DNA of 7,576 nt from Desulfuromonas sp. SDB (GTDB lineage Bacteria; SDB-A), in assembly GCA_001412365.1 (NCBI GenBank), contig LKUE01000361.1, positions 1 to 7,576 on the forward strand, read 5' to 3'. Below the pieces are notes generated by a model. That model ran no database searches, was not told where the DNA came from, and saw nothing but the letters and a program-made list of their open reading frames with translations. Made by a program: the position numbers and the translations under genes. This document shows positions 1-6,324 of the stretch, piece by piece (the stretch's first letter is position 1; the number at the start of each line of letters is the position of its first letter).

Positions 1-1553
1 AAACAGGGGTTTTTTCCGGAGTATATTTAGTTCATCCTTTGACCGGTGAAGACATCCCTCTATGGGTTTGTGATTACGTTTTGGCAAGCTATGGCACCGG
101 AGTAATCATGGCTGTACCTGCCCATGACTGCAGAGATTTTGCCTTTGCCCACAAATATAATTTGCCCATTAAAACAGTGATCACTCCTTCCCCTGAGAAA
201 AATGAACAGTCCGGATTAGAACAAGCCTATACTGAACCGGGAATTATGGTTAACAGCGGTAAATACTCAGGACAACAGTCCCCTCAGGCAATACCCCTGA
301 TTATTGAAGAACTGGAGAATAAAAAAATAGGACGGGCTAAGGTAAATTATAAACTCCATGACTGGTTAGTCAGCAGGCAGCGGTATTGGGGAGCGCCTAT
401 ACCCATAATATACTGTGATCATTGCGGGATTGTACCAGTTGACTATGAACAACTGCCGGTAGAACTTCCCCAAAATGTAACTAACTATCTGCCCAAAGGA
501 AGATCAGTGCTGTCCGATGTAAAATCCTTTGCCCAGGTTGAATGCCCTCGATGCCACCGGTCAGCCAGACGAGACGGAGATACATTGGACACTTTTGTAG
601 ACTCTTCCTGGTATCAGTTAAGATATCCCGATCCCCAAAATTCCGATGAACTTATCAGTGAAGACAAGGCAAAACAATGGCTTCCGGTAGATCAGTATGT
701 TGGAGGGATCGAACATGCCACTGGACATTTGATTTATTTCAGGTTTATTACCAAATTTCTTTATGATATCGGGGTAATCCCGGTAGATGAACCGGCAGCG
801 AGATTATTCAATCAAGGAATGGTATGCGGAGCTGATGGTTCAGTAATGTCTAAATCTAAAGGCAATGGAGTGGAGGCAGGACAATTTGTTAAAAATTTTG
901 GCGCGGATGTTTGCAGGGTGACCACTTTATTCCTCGCTCCTCCGGGCAAAGATGCAATTTGGACTGAACAGGGGGTATCCGGAGTAAAAAGATTTTTGGA
1001 CAGGATCTGGCGATTAGGGGAAAGGATTATCCAAAGCAAACCCCAACCAAGAGAAAGCTTTACTGAACCGGAGAAGAAGCTGCACCATCTTCATCATCTT
1101 ACCCTTAAGAAGGTAACTGAAGATTTAGAGGATTGGGGATTTAATACCGCCATTGCCTATATGATGGAATTGGTCAATGTAATGGTCCCTTTTGCAGATG
1201 ATCATTCTCCGGTGTTCCACGATTGTTTCGTTGACCTGATAAAGCTTTTAGCTCCTTTTGCCCCTCATCTGGCTGAGGAATTATGGGAAAGACTGGGCAA
1301 TGAAAATTTAATAATGAATTCCGGCTGGCCTAAATATGATCCTAAGGCGGTATTGTCGGAGCAACTGGAGTTGGTAATACAGGTGAATGGAAAATTACGG
1401 GGAAAAATTATGATTTCTCCCCAGCTGTCAAAAGATGAAGTTGTACAGGAAGCAAAACAGCATGAAAATGTAAGCAACTATCTTCAGTCAGCGGAGATGG
1501 TCAAGGTTATCTATATACCTGGAAAATTAGTAAATTTTGTGATTAAACAGTAA
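1..1553 (+). CDS. leuS: Leucine--tRNA ligase (LeuRS), C-terminal two thirds, 5' truncated by window edge
   Basis: Class I aminoacyl-tRNA synthetase that charges tRNA-Leu with leucine in the cytoplasm. The frame is open from base 3, so about 516 residues are present of a usual 800-860; the HIGH motif and the first half of the editing domain lie outside the window. The TTG at 39 is an internal Leu codon, not a start, because the reading matches LeuRS upstream of it (TGVFSGVYLVHPL). Visible in order: the end of the CP1 editing domain with the conserved YGTG and AVPAHDxRD motifs (about 87-146); a zinc-knuckle insertion with CDHC (414-425) and CPRC (543-554); the DSSWYQLRY segment; the MSKSKGN motif of the active site (846-866); GAD and APP motifs after it; the anticodon-binding helical domain; and the small C-terminal domain with VNGKLRGK. 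Nothing looks broken. The stop at 1551-1553 is 3 bases before lptC. Confidence 0.97.
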   Translation, partial: TGVFSGVYLVHPLTGEDIPLWVCDYVLASYGTGVIMAVPAHDCRDFAFAHKYNLPIKTVITPSPEKNEQSGLEQAYTEPGIMVNSGKYSGQQSPQAIPLIIEELENKKIGRAKVNYKLHDWLVSRQRYWGAPIPIIYCDHCGIVPVDYEQLPVELPQNVTNYLPKGRSVLSDVKSFAQVECPRCHRSARRDGDTLDTFVDSSWYQLRYPDPQNSDELISEDKAKQWLPVDQYVGGIEHATGHLIYFRFITKFLYDIGVIPVDEPAARLFNQGMVCGADGSVMSKSKGNGVEAGQFVKNFGADVCRVTTLFLAPPGKDAIWTEQGVSGVKRFLDRIWRLGERIIQSKPQPRESFTEPEKKLHHLHHLTLKKVTEDLEDWGFNTAIAYMMELVNVMVPFADDHSPVFHDCFVDLIKLLAPFAPHLAEELWERLGNENLIMNSGWPKYDPKAVLSEQLELVIQVNGKLRGKIMISPQLSKDEVVQEAKQHENVSNYLQSAEMVKVIYIPGKLVNFVIKQ

Positions 1554-1556
1554 ATT

Positions 1557-2291
1557 ATGAAAAAACTTAACTGGTGGATGCTAATAACTGTATTTATCTA
1601 CTCCTGTTCTGTTGAGCAGGGTATATCAGTTTCGCCAAGCCGAAGAGGATTAAACGGAGTTATCATCGGGTTTAGGTTGTTTTCAACTGATTCCGGGGTC
1701 AGTTCCTGGTTGCTGGTAGCGGATAGTGCTTTGTCCAGATTATCTGATACCAATGATGTATATGGAATACAGTTAACTTTTTATACGGAACAGGGGATGA
1801 AGTCTTCAGATATTTTTGCTGATTCCGGAAAGCAGGTGGTGAAGACCAGAGATCTGTTTGCCAGCGGGAATCTTTTAATTAAATCTTATCCTGATCAGCA
1901 GGACAGTAACAGCTGGGAAATATACGGAGATAGCATCTGGCAGAGAGTGAGAAAAAATCAGATTGACATTTACAATTTAAGGTTGCTGTGGTTTGATTCG
2001 CTAGGTAATGAAAAAGCAGAAATCATTGCTGATTCGGGAACCTATTTTGTTTTTTCTAAAGATTTAAGAGCTCAGGGCAATTTAAGTATCCATACTTCCT
2101 CAGGAGGGATTTTACTCACTGAAACACTTTTCTATCATCAGGACCGGAATATGTTTGCCACTGATTTAGAGGTTACTTATATTGAAGGGGATAATATCCT
2201 CAAAGGGGTTGGATTTGAAAGTGATCCCCACATGGACAATATCAGAGTTTTTCATGCGGTTAGAGGAACCATCGTAGCAGATGAGTTATAA
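1557..2291 (+). CDS. lptC: LPS export ABC transporter periplasmic protein LptC, probable lipoprotein
   Basis: 244 residues, longer than the roughly 190 of E. coli LptC. In known systems LptC takes LPS from the LptB2FG transporter and passes it to LptA. The N-terminus has KK, a hydrophobic stretch (about 4-15) and Cys17 in an I-Y-S-C context, a plausible though imperfect lipobox, so a lipid anchor may replace the usual transmembrane helix. The rest is beta-rich, with the family pattern of ADSG, then DL-A-GNL-I, then a GVGFESDP motif near residues 217-224. The first part (51-108) and the second (120-178) resemble each other clearly, with ADSG, a DL-A-GNL core and W/DS landmarks in both. Identification rests on this pattern plus the position directly before lptA and lptB. 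No clear Shine-Dalgarno sequence precedes the ATG, which lies 3 bases after the leuS stop, so translation may depend on coupling. Its last base is the first of the lptA start codon. Confidence 0.85.
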   Translation: MKKLNWWMLITVFIYSCSVEQGISVSPSRRGLNGVIIGFRLFSTDSGVSSWLLVADSALSRLSDTNDVYGIQLTFYTEQGMKSSDIFADSGKQVVKTRDLFASGNLLIKSYPDQQDSNSWEIYGDSIWQRVRKNQIDIYNLRLLWFDSLGNEKAEIIADSGTYFVFSKDLRAQGNLSIHTSSGGILLTETLFYHQDRNMFATDLEVTYIEGDNILKGVGFESDPHMDNIRVFHAVRGTIVADEL

Positions 2292-3331
2292 TGATTTTAT
2301 TATTAAATATATTTTTAATTATTCAGATATTATCTGCCCAGGCTGACCTGAATACTTTTGAAGAATCACTTCAATCAGGAGAACCTTTTTCCATAACTGC
2401 AGGAATTATGTCTACCCGCAGAGAGGAAGGGGATTATTATTTATATCTTTCGGAAGGAGTGAAAATTATCCATGGAGATGCGGTGATTACAGGGGATTCA
2501 GGATTTGCTGATCAAAATTCAGGAAGAATTGAAGTAATCGGCAATGTCCGCATAGTGGAAAGACAAACAGTTATAACTTCTAAAATCGCCCGGTACTGGA
2601 AATTTGACCGAATTGCCGAGGCAATAGGCAGTGCTCATTTAGTTAACGGGAATCAGGAAATTTTTGCCCACCACCTGTCCTATTTTAGAAATGATAGAAT
2701 AAGCTCTGCTTATATAAATGTAATCATGAGAGACAAAGAAAATAATACTGAATTAAAAGGAGATACTGGTATTTACTTTTTGCAGGAAGATTACGGTATT
2801 ATTTATGGATCTCCGGAATTATATTCAATTAAAACTGATGATACCCTGGTAGTTAGTGGAGATACTATGGAAAATTTTGCAGATAGCGGATACTATGTGG
2901 TAACTGACCAGGTTGAAGTGAACCGGGGGGAGATGACTGCCACCGGAGGGAAAATGTTTTACTATCCCCATTTGGAGATTATTGAACTGTTTGAAGATCA
3001 TCCCAAGGTGGAAACCAGCACCAGTCAGCTATGGGGTGATTCCATAGTGGTTTGGTTGAAAAATGAAAATGTAGATCAACTGGAATCGTGGAATAATGCC
3101 GGAGGCAATTTAATTGACAGCAATTCAGTTAATTATATATCCGGAGACAGGATTTACTTGAGTTTTGATAACGGTAAACCTCAATTTTTAGAGGTAAACG
3201 GCAATGTGGTTGGCCAATATTTAGTACAATCGCCATCTACTGAAGATAATAATGAACAGGAACAAACCGGAACAGAACTGCAAAATACCGAGGAAAATGA
3301 AGATGAATCAGAAACAGATCAGGAACCTTAA
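2291..3331 (+). CDS. lptA: LptA/OstA-family LPS transport protein with extended repeats and acidic tail
   Basis: 346 residues against about 185 for E. coli LptA. Members of this family form the beta-jellyroll bridge that carries LPS across the periplasm. A hydrophobic N-terminus (residues 2-15) followed by SAQA looks like a Sec signal, but it has no Lys or Arg ahead of the hydrophobic core. An in-frame TGA at 2282-2284 rules out an earlier start. The body shows about eight units, each opening with a pattern like I-x-G-D, then an aromatic or hydrophobic strand, then a strand ending like GNVxI; they begin near residues 66, 95, 124, 155, 188, 215, 247 and 283. Residues 317-346 form a tail rich in Glu, Asp, Asn, Gln and Thr with no basic residue. 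The start overlaps the lptC stop (TAATG), and the end overlaps lptB. Some databases would call this simply an OstA-like protein; the neighbours favour LptA. It has no LptD-type outer-membrane barrel. Confidence 0.8.
   Translation: MILLLNIFLIIQILSAQADLNTFEESLQSGEPFSITAGIMSTRREEGDYYLYLSEGVKIIHGDAVITGDSGFADQNSGRIEVIGNVRIVERQTVITSKIARYWKFDRIAEAIGSAHLVNGNQEIFAHHLSYFRNDRISSAYINVIMRDKENNTELKGDTGIYFLQEDYGIIYGSPELYSIKTDDTLVVSGDTMENFADSGYYVVTDQVEVNRGEMTATGGKMFYYPHLEIIELFEDHPKVETSTSQLWGDSIVVWLKNENVDQLESWNNAGGNLIDSNSVNYISGDRIYLSFDNGKPQFLEVNGNVVGQYLVQSPSTEDNNEQEQTGTELQNTEENEDESETDQEP
3290..3294 (+). promoter_or_regulatory. Ribosome binding site deciding the lptB start
   Basis: GAGGA inside the end of lptA, 8 bases before the ATG at 3303. 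It supports 3303 over the in-frame ATG codons at 3252 and 3297. Seen directly; use is inferred from spacing. Confidence 0.55.
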
Positions 3332-4040
3332 GACCGAAGGACTGGAAAAAAAATACGGTAACCGTAAAGTGGTAAATGGAGTTTCATTATCAGTGAATTC
3401 TGGTGAAGTGGTGGGATTGCTGGGACCCAACGGAGCGGGAAAAACAACTACCTTCTACATGATAGTGGGAATAATTAATCCTCTCAAGGGATCTATATTT
3501 TTAGATCATCATGATATAACCAGAACTCCCATGTACCGGAGAGCAAGGAAAGGTATAGCTTATCTTCCCCAAGAAGCTTCAATATTCAGAGGTCTTACCG
3601 TAAAAGAAAATTTAATTTCAGTAATGCAGCTGAGGGGATTTTCCAAAACTCAAACTAAACAGAGATTAGCCCAACTGCTTCAGGAATTGAATATTGAACA
3701 TATTGTCAATAACCGGGGTGATTCATTGTCGGGGGGGGAGAGAAGGAGAGTTGAAATAGCCAGATCATTGGTTACTCATCCTGGATTTTTATTGTTAGAT
3801 GAACCGTTTACCGGTATTGATCCTATTGTAAGAGCGGACATCCAGGAAATAATCATAAAGCTTAAAGATCAGGGTATTGGAATATTGATAACTGACCACA
3901 ATGTAAGAGAGACTCTTGAAATTACAGATAGAGCGTATATAATGTATGAAGGGAGAATTCTTTTATCAGGGAATGCACAGACTTTAATTAATGATGAGCA
4001 AGCCAGAAAAGTATATTTAGGGGTAAAATTTAGAATGTAG
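3303..4040 (+). CDS. lptB: LPS export ABC transporter ATP-binding protein LptB
   Basis: 245-residue cytoplasmic ATPase that, as a dimer with LptF and LptG in known systems, powers LPS extraction from the inner membrane. All ABC ATPase elements are present: Walker A GPNGAGKT (41-48), Q-loop in YLPQEASIFRGLTV (Gln90), signature LSGGERRRVEIAR (142 onward), Walker B FLLLDEP (162-168, catalytic Glu167) and the H-loop in LITDHNVRETL (His199). YLPQEASIFR, ITDHNVRET and the YLGxxFR C-terminus are specific to LptB. The frame is open back to an ATG at 3252, but 3303 is the better start: it gives normal family length, and GAGGA at 3290-3294 lies 8 bases before it. An ATG at 3297 is possible but sits only 2 bases after that site. 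The gene overlaps lptA by 29 bases. A run of eight A (3346-3353) and one of eight G (3731-3738) lie inside it. Permease genes are not in the window. Confidence 0.96.
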   Translation: MNQKQIRNLKTEGLEKKYGNRKVVNGVSLSVNSGEVVGLLGPNGAGKTTTFYMIVGIINPLKGSIFLDHHDITRTPMYRRARKGIAYLPQEASIFRGLTVKENLISVMQLRGFSKTQTKQRLAQLLQELNIEHIVNNRGDSLSGGERRRVEIARSLVTHPGFLLLDEPFTGIDPIVRADIQEIIIKLKDQGIGILITDHNVRETLEITDRAYIMYEGRILLSGNAQTLINDEQARKVYLGVKFRM

Positions 4041-4067
4041 TCTTCACTATTATTTTAATGATTTGAT

Positions 4068-5597
4068 ATGAATGCAAAATTCCATTCACCCCGAAATAGT
4101 CTGAATATATCCCTGTCCCCTGAATTAAGAACGGAATTAAAGTTATCTTTACAGCAGATGTTGTTTGTGGAGCTTCTCCCTCTTAATAAAATTGAATTAG
4201 TACAGGAATTACAGCACCGAATCCAGCAAAACCCTCTGGTAGAAGAAGTGGAGGGAGAATTATCCTCGGAATTAAAAGCAGATTCTGAACAGATTTCCGG
4301 TCAGTCCCAGGAAACTGAAGATTTTAAGCTGGAAGAAACCGATGTGGTTCAACTCACTGAAAAAACAGATATAGATTGGGATATGGTAATTGATGATTAT
4401 CTTCAAAAAGACTACTCATCCCCAAAATCAAATCAGGGTTCTGCCGGATTTGAACTGGTATTTGACTTAGCTGCGGAATCAGCCAGCCTTGAAGATTATT
4501 TACTGCTTCAGCTTCATACTACTGTCTATGATCAGGATGAAATTGAAATTGGAGAGAGAATTATTGATAATATTGATGCAGATGGTTATCTGTCCATCCA
4601 TCCTGCTGATTTAGCCACCATTATTAACGAGTCTCTGGATAAGGTGCAAAAAGTTTTACAGATTATCCAGCAATTTGATCCACCGGGGATTGCCTCCATG
4701 GATATCCGGGAAAGTTTGATTACTCAATTGATTAAGAAAGGTCATGGAGATGCCAGTTTACCTTTAAAATTATTAAGAGAAGTTGATTTAAATGTAATTA
4801 TCAATAGAGATCAGAAAAAAATCAAAAAAATTCTGGGTATTTCCGATGATCAAATTGAACAGGCGTTTAAACAAATAAAGAAGTTAAATCCACGTCCCGC
4901 GGCAGGTTGCTGGGGTGAAGTAACTCAGTCGGTGAAACCTGATTTCATTGTAAAAATTGAAAACGATCAGCTGAAATTGTACTCCTTGTGGAATGATATT
5001 GAAATTCCCCAGGTGAAGATAAATTTAACCAGGGATATCTACAAAAAAATCTTGGCGGAGTTGGAAAAAAAACTGGAAAATCATTTAATTGAACCAAAGG
5101 ATATCAAAGAGTTTAAAGCAAATTTTGCGGAAGCGCATTTTCTGAAAAACATATCAAAATTTGTTCAGGATAGAGATTACTCCCTGAACAAAGTGGTAAG
5201 GGAAATTATCTTTATTCAGGAAGATTTTTTAAAGAACCAAGGTGAATTGCATCCCCTGACTTATAAAGATGTGGCTAAAAGAGTTGAGCTGCACCCTTCT
5301 ACAGTTGGAAGGGTAGTTCAGAATAAATATATTCAGACTCCCCGTGGCTTTATTTCACTTAGAAAATTATTTTCAACTGGTCTGGGCAAGGAAGGCGATC
5401 AGGAAACATCTTCAGCCACAGTAAGATCGAAAATTAAAGAAATAGTTGAAAGTGAACCTCATCATTCTCCTTTTTCTGATGAGCAGATTGTTTCACTGTT
5501 GGCAAAACAGGGATTTCACATTGCCCGGAGAACAGTTGCGAAGTATCGTAAAATTGAAGGCATACTCCCTTCCCGGTGGAGAAAAAAATATGATTAA
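4068..5597 (+). CDS. rpoN: RNA polymerase sigma-54 factor (RpoN)
   Basis: 509 residues, normal for sigma-54, the alternative sigma factor that recognises -24/-12 promoters and needs AAA+ activators to open them. Region I is at the N-terminus (about 14-60, ending IQQNPLVEE). An acidic, variable region II follows (about 60-125). The core-binding domain comes next, with DNIDADGYL (about 167-175), FDPPGIAS (203-210) and LNPRPA (273-278). The C-terminal DNA-binding part has the helix-turn-helix YKDVAKRVELHPSTVGRVVQNKYIQTPRG (about 399-427, shown here only as family match: KDVA, HPSTVGRV, KYIQTPRG) and the diagnostic RpoN box ARRTVAKYRK (486-495). Region I has fewer glutamines than the classic form and aligns with a two-residue difference after LQQ. 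An upstream in-frame TGA at 4059-4061 limits the start to 4068; no good Shine-Dalgarno sequence is visible. lptB-rpoN adjacency is common in Proteobacteria. The 3' end overlaps acyP by 8 bases. No activator gene or -24/-12 promoter was recognised here. Confidence 0.97.
   Translation: MNAKFHSPRNSLNISLSPELRTELKLSLQQMLFVELLPLNKIELVQELQHRIQQNPLVEEVEGELSSELKADSEQISGQSQETEDFKLEETDVVQLTEKTDIDWDMVIDDYLQKDYSSPKSNQGSAGFELVFDLAAESASLEDYLLLQLHTTVYDQDEIEIGERIIDNIDADGYLSIHPADLATIINESLDKVQKVLQIIQQFDPPGIASMDIRESLITQLIKKGHGDASLPLKLLREVDLNVIINRDQKKIKKILGISDDQIEQAFKQIKKLNPRPAAGCWGEVTQSVKPDFIVKIENDQLKLYSLWNDIEIPQVKINLTRDIYKKILAELEKKLENHLIEPKDIKEFKANFAEAHFLKNISKFVQDRDYSLNKVVREIIFIQEDFLKNQGELHPLTYKDVAKRVELHPSTVGRVVQNKYIQTPRGFISLRKLFSTGLGKEGDQETSSATVRSKIKEIVESEPHHSPFSDEQIVSLLAKQGFHIARRTVAKYRKIEGILPSRWRKKYD
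5575..5581 (+). promoter_or_regulatory. Ribosome binding site deciding the acyP start
   Basis: GGTGGAG inside the last codons of rpoN, 8 bases before the ATG at 5590. It favours this start over the longer in-frame one at 5446. Confidence 0.55.
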
Positions 5598-5856
5598 AAA
5601 GTTTTACATATCCGGTACAGTTCAGGGAGTCGGATACCGTTACACTATTTCCCGGAAATTTAGAAATTTAAATTTATGCGGCTGGATAAAAAATTTACCT
5701 GATGGAAGGGTGGAAGTAGTAACGGAATTCGATGATAGCCGTTTAGATGAAATTGTGGAAATTTTAAAATACAGCTGTTATAGTGCAAGGGTAATTGAGA
5801 TTGAGATGATGGATTGCTTTGAACCCTTGCCTGATAATTTTGAAATAAAATTCTAA
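5590..5856 (+). CDS. acyP: Acylphosphatase
   Basis: 88-residue cytoplasmic enzyme that hydrolyses the carboxyl-phosphate bond of acylphosphates, such as acetyl phosphate or 1,3-bisphosphoglycerate. Length matches the family (about 90). The substrate-binding loop ISGTVQGVGYRY carries the catalytic Arg17, and GWIKNLPDGRVEV carries the catalytic Asn35. The frame is open upstream to an ATG at 5446, but that extension lies wholly within rpoN and has no acylphosphatase character. The ATG at 5590 has GGTGGAG (5575-5581) 8 bases ahead and gives exactly the family length. The 8-base overlap with rpoN suggests coupled translation. A metabolic link to gap, four genes downstream, is possible because GAPDH makes 1,3-bisphosphoglycerate, but this is inference. 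Confidence 0.93.
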   Translation: MIKKFYISGTVQGVGYRYTISRKFRNLNLCGWIKNLPDGRVEVVTEFDDSRLDEIVEILKYSCYSARVIEIEMMDCFEPLPDNFEIKF

Positions 5857-5896
5857 AATTTGACAATTCATTAATTATAAGATAACCTCAGTACCT

Positions 5897-6322
5897 ATGG
5901 ATATTTTTAAATGGATAATATTAATTGAAATTTCAATAGTGGTAGGAGTTATTATTATCTGTTTATACCGTTTAATAATTCTATTGAACAGAACTCAACA
6001 TACCGTGGAAGAATTAGATCGTAGTTTAAAAATCATCAATAACGACCTTCCATCAATTTTAGATGAAGTAAATCAAACCACTGAAGAAATAAAATCGTTA
6101 ACTGCAGAAGTTAGAACGGTAGTAGATAAAGCTAACCTGACCGTAGGAGGAGCGTTAACTGGAGTTAAACAGCTGCATTACGGGCTGTCTTCTCCCAAAG
6201 GCAGGAATTTGTTGCAAAATTTAAGAAGAGTAAAGACATTTGTTTCAACAGTAGGAGTTGCCTACACTATTTTTAAGAACATAAGGAAATTTGGATTAAT
6301 AAAAAAGATTACCAGGAGGTAA
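5897..6322 (+). CDS. DUF948 (YtxG-like) membrane-anchored protein
   Basis: 141 residues. One N-terminal membrane helix (about 6-30) is followed by a heptad-like helical stretch (about 33-80) with NRTQHTVEELDRSL and TEEIKSLTAEVRTVVDKAN, as in DUF948/UPF0478 proteins, and a basic C-terminus ending KKITRR. A moderately hydrophobic segment (115-126) may pack against the membrane. The biochemical function of this family is not known. In Bacillus subtilis the DUF948 protein YtxG is encoded next to YtxH in a stress-induced operon, and the next gene here is a YtxH-family gene, which strengthens the call. The ATG at 5897 is needed for the membrane helix; it has no obvious Shine-Dalgarno sequence. The stop is 2 bases before the next ATG, and the last two Arg codons (AGG AGG) form the ribosome binding site of that gene. 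Confidence 0.82.
   Translation: MDIFKWIILIEISIVVGVIIICLYRLIILLNRTQHTVEELDRSLKIINNDLPSILDEVNQTTEEIKSLTAEVRTVVDKANLTVGGALTGVKQLHYGLSSPKGRNLLQNLRRVKTFVSTVGVAYTIFKNIRKFGLIKKITRR
6314..6320 (+). promoter_or_regulatory. Strong ribosome binding site for the YtxH-family gene
   Basis: AGGAGGT, a near-perfect Shine-Dalgarno sequence, made from the last two Arg codons and the stop of the preceding gene. It ends 4 bases before the ATG at 6325 and is the strongest such site in the window. Confidence 0.75.
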
Positions 6323-6324
6323 AT

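Noticed and set aside
39-41. TTG as a start codon for a 504-residue LeuRS
   Set aside because: The frame is open to the left edge and the preceding residues match the LeuRS editing domain, so the gene simply begins outside the window.
812-1477. Antisense open frames over leuS
   Set aside because: Composition is that of shadow frames: no ribosome sites, no recognisable domains, and they sit on strongly conserved sense codons.
3252-3302. Longer lptB starting at the ATG at 3252
   Set aside because: It would add 17 residues unlike LptB and overlap lptA by 80 bases; 3303 has a better ribosome site and gives family length.
3346-3353. A8 tract near the 5' end of lptB as a programmed slippage site
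   Set aside because: The frame on both sides is the normal LptB frame, and similar A7-A8 runs occur elsewhere (for example 5065-5072) as Lys and Glu codons in an AT-rich genome.
4058-4066. Two-codon mini-frame ATG ATT TGA just before rpoN
   Set aside because: No ribosome site and such triplets are common by chance in AT-rich DNA; no sign of an attenuation device.
4041-4067. Terminator or sigma-54 promoter between lptB and rpoN
   Set aside because: No hairpin with a T run and no GG-N10-GC pattern was found in these 27 bases.
5446-5589. N-terminal extension of acylphosphatase
   Set aside because: It lies entirely in rpoN in another frame, shows no acylphosphatase character, and a good ribosome site precedes 5590.
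5660-5866. Antisense open frame over acyP
   Set aside because: It is a shadow of a conserved small enzyme and shows no domain or start signal.
5860-5888. Promoter with perfect TTGACA before the DUF948 gene
   Set aside because: At 17-base spacing the -10 is only TAACCT, the better TATAAG is just 10 bases away, and transcription would start almost at the ATG. A Bacteroidota-type TTTG element here also lacks its partner.
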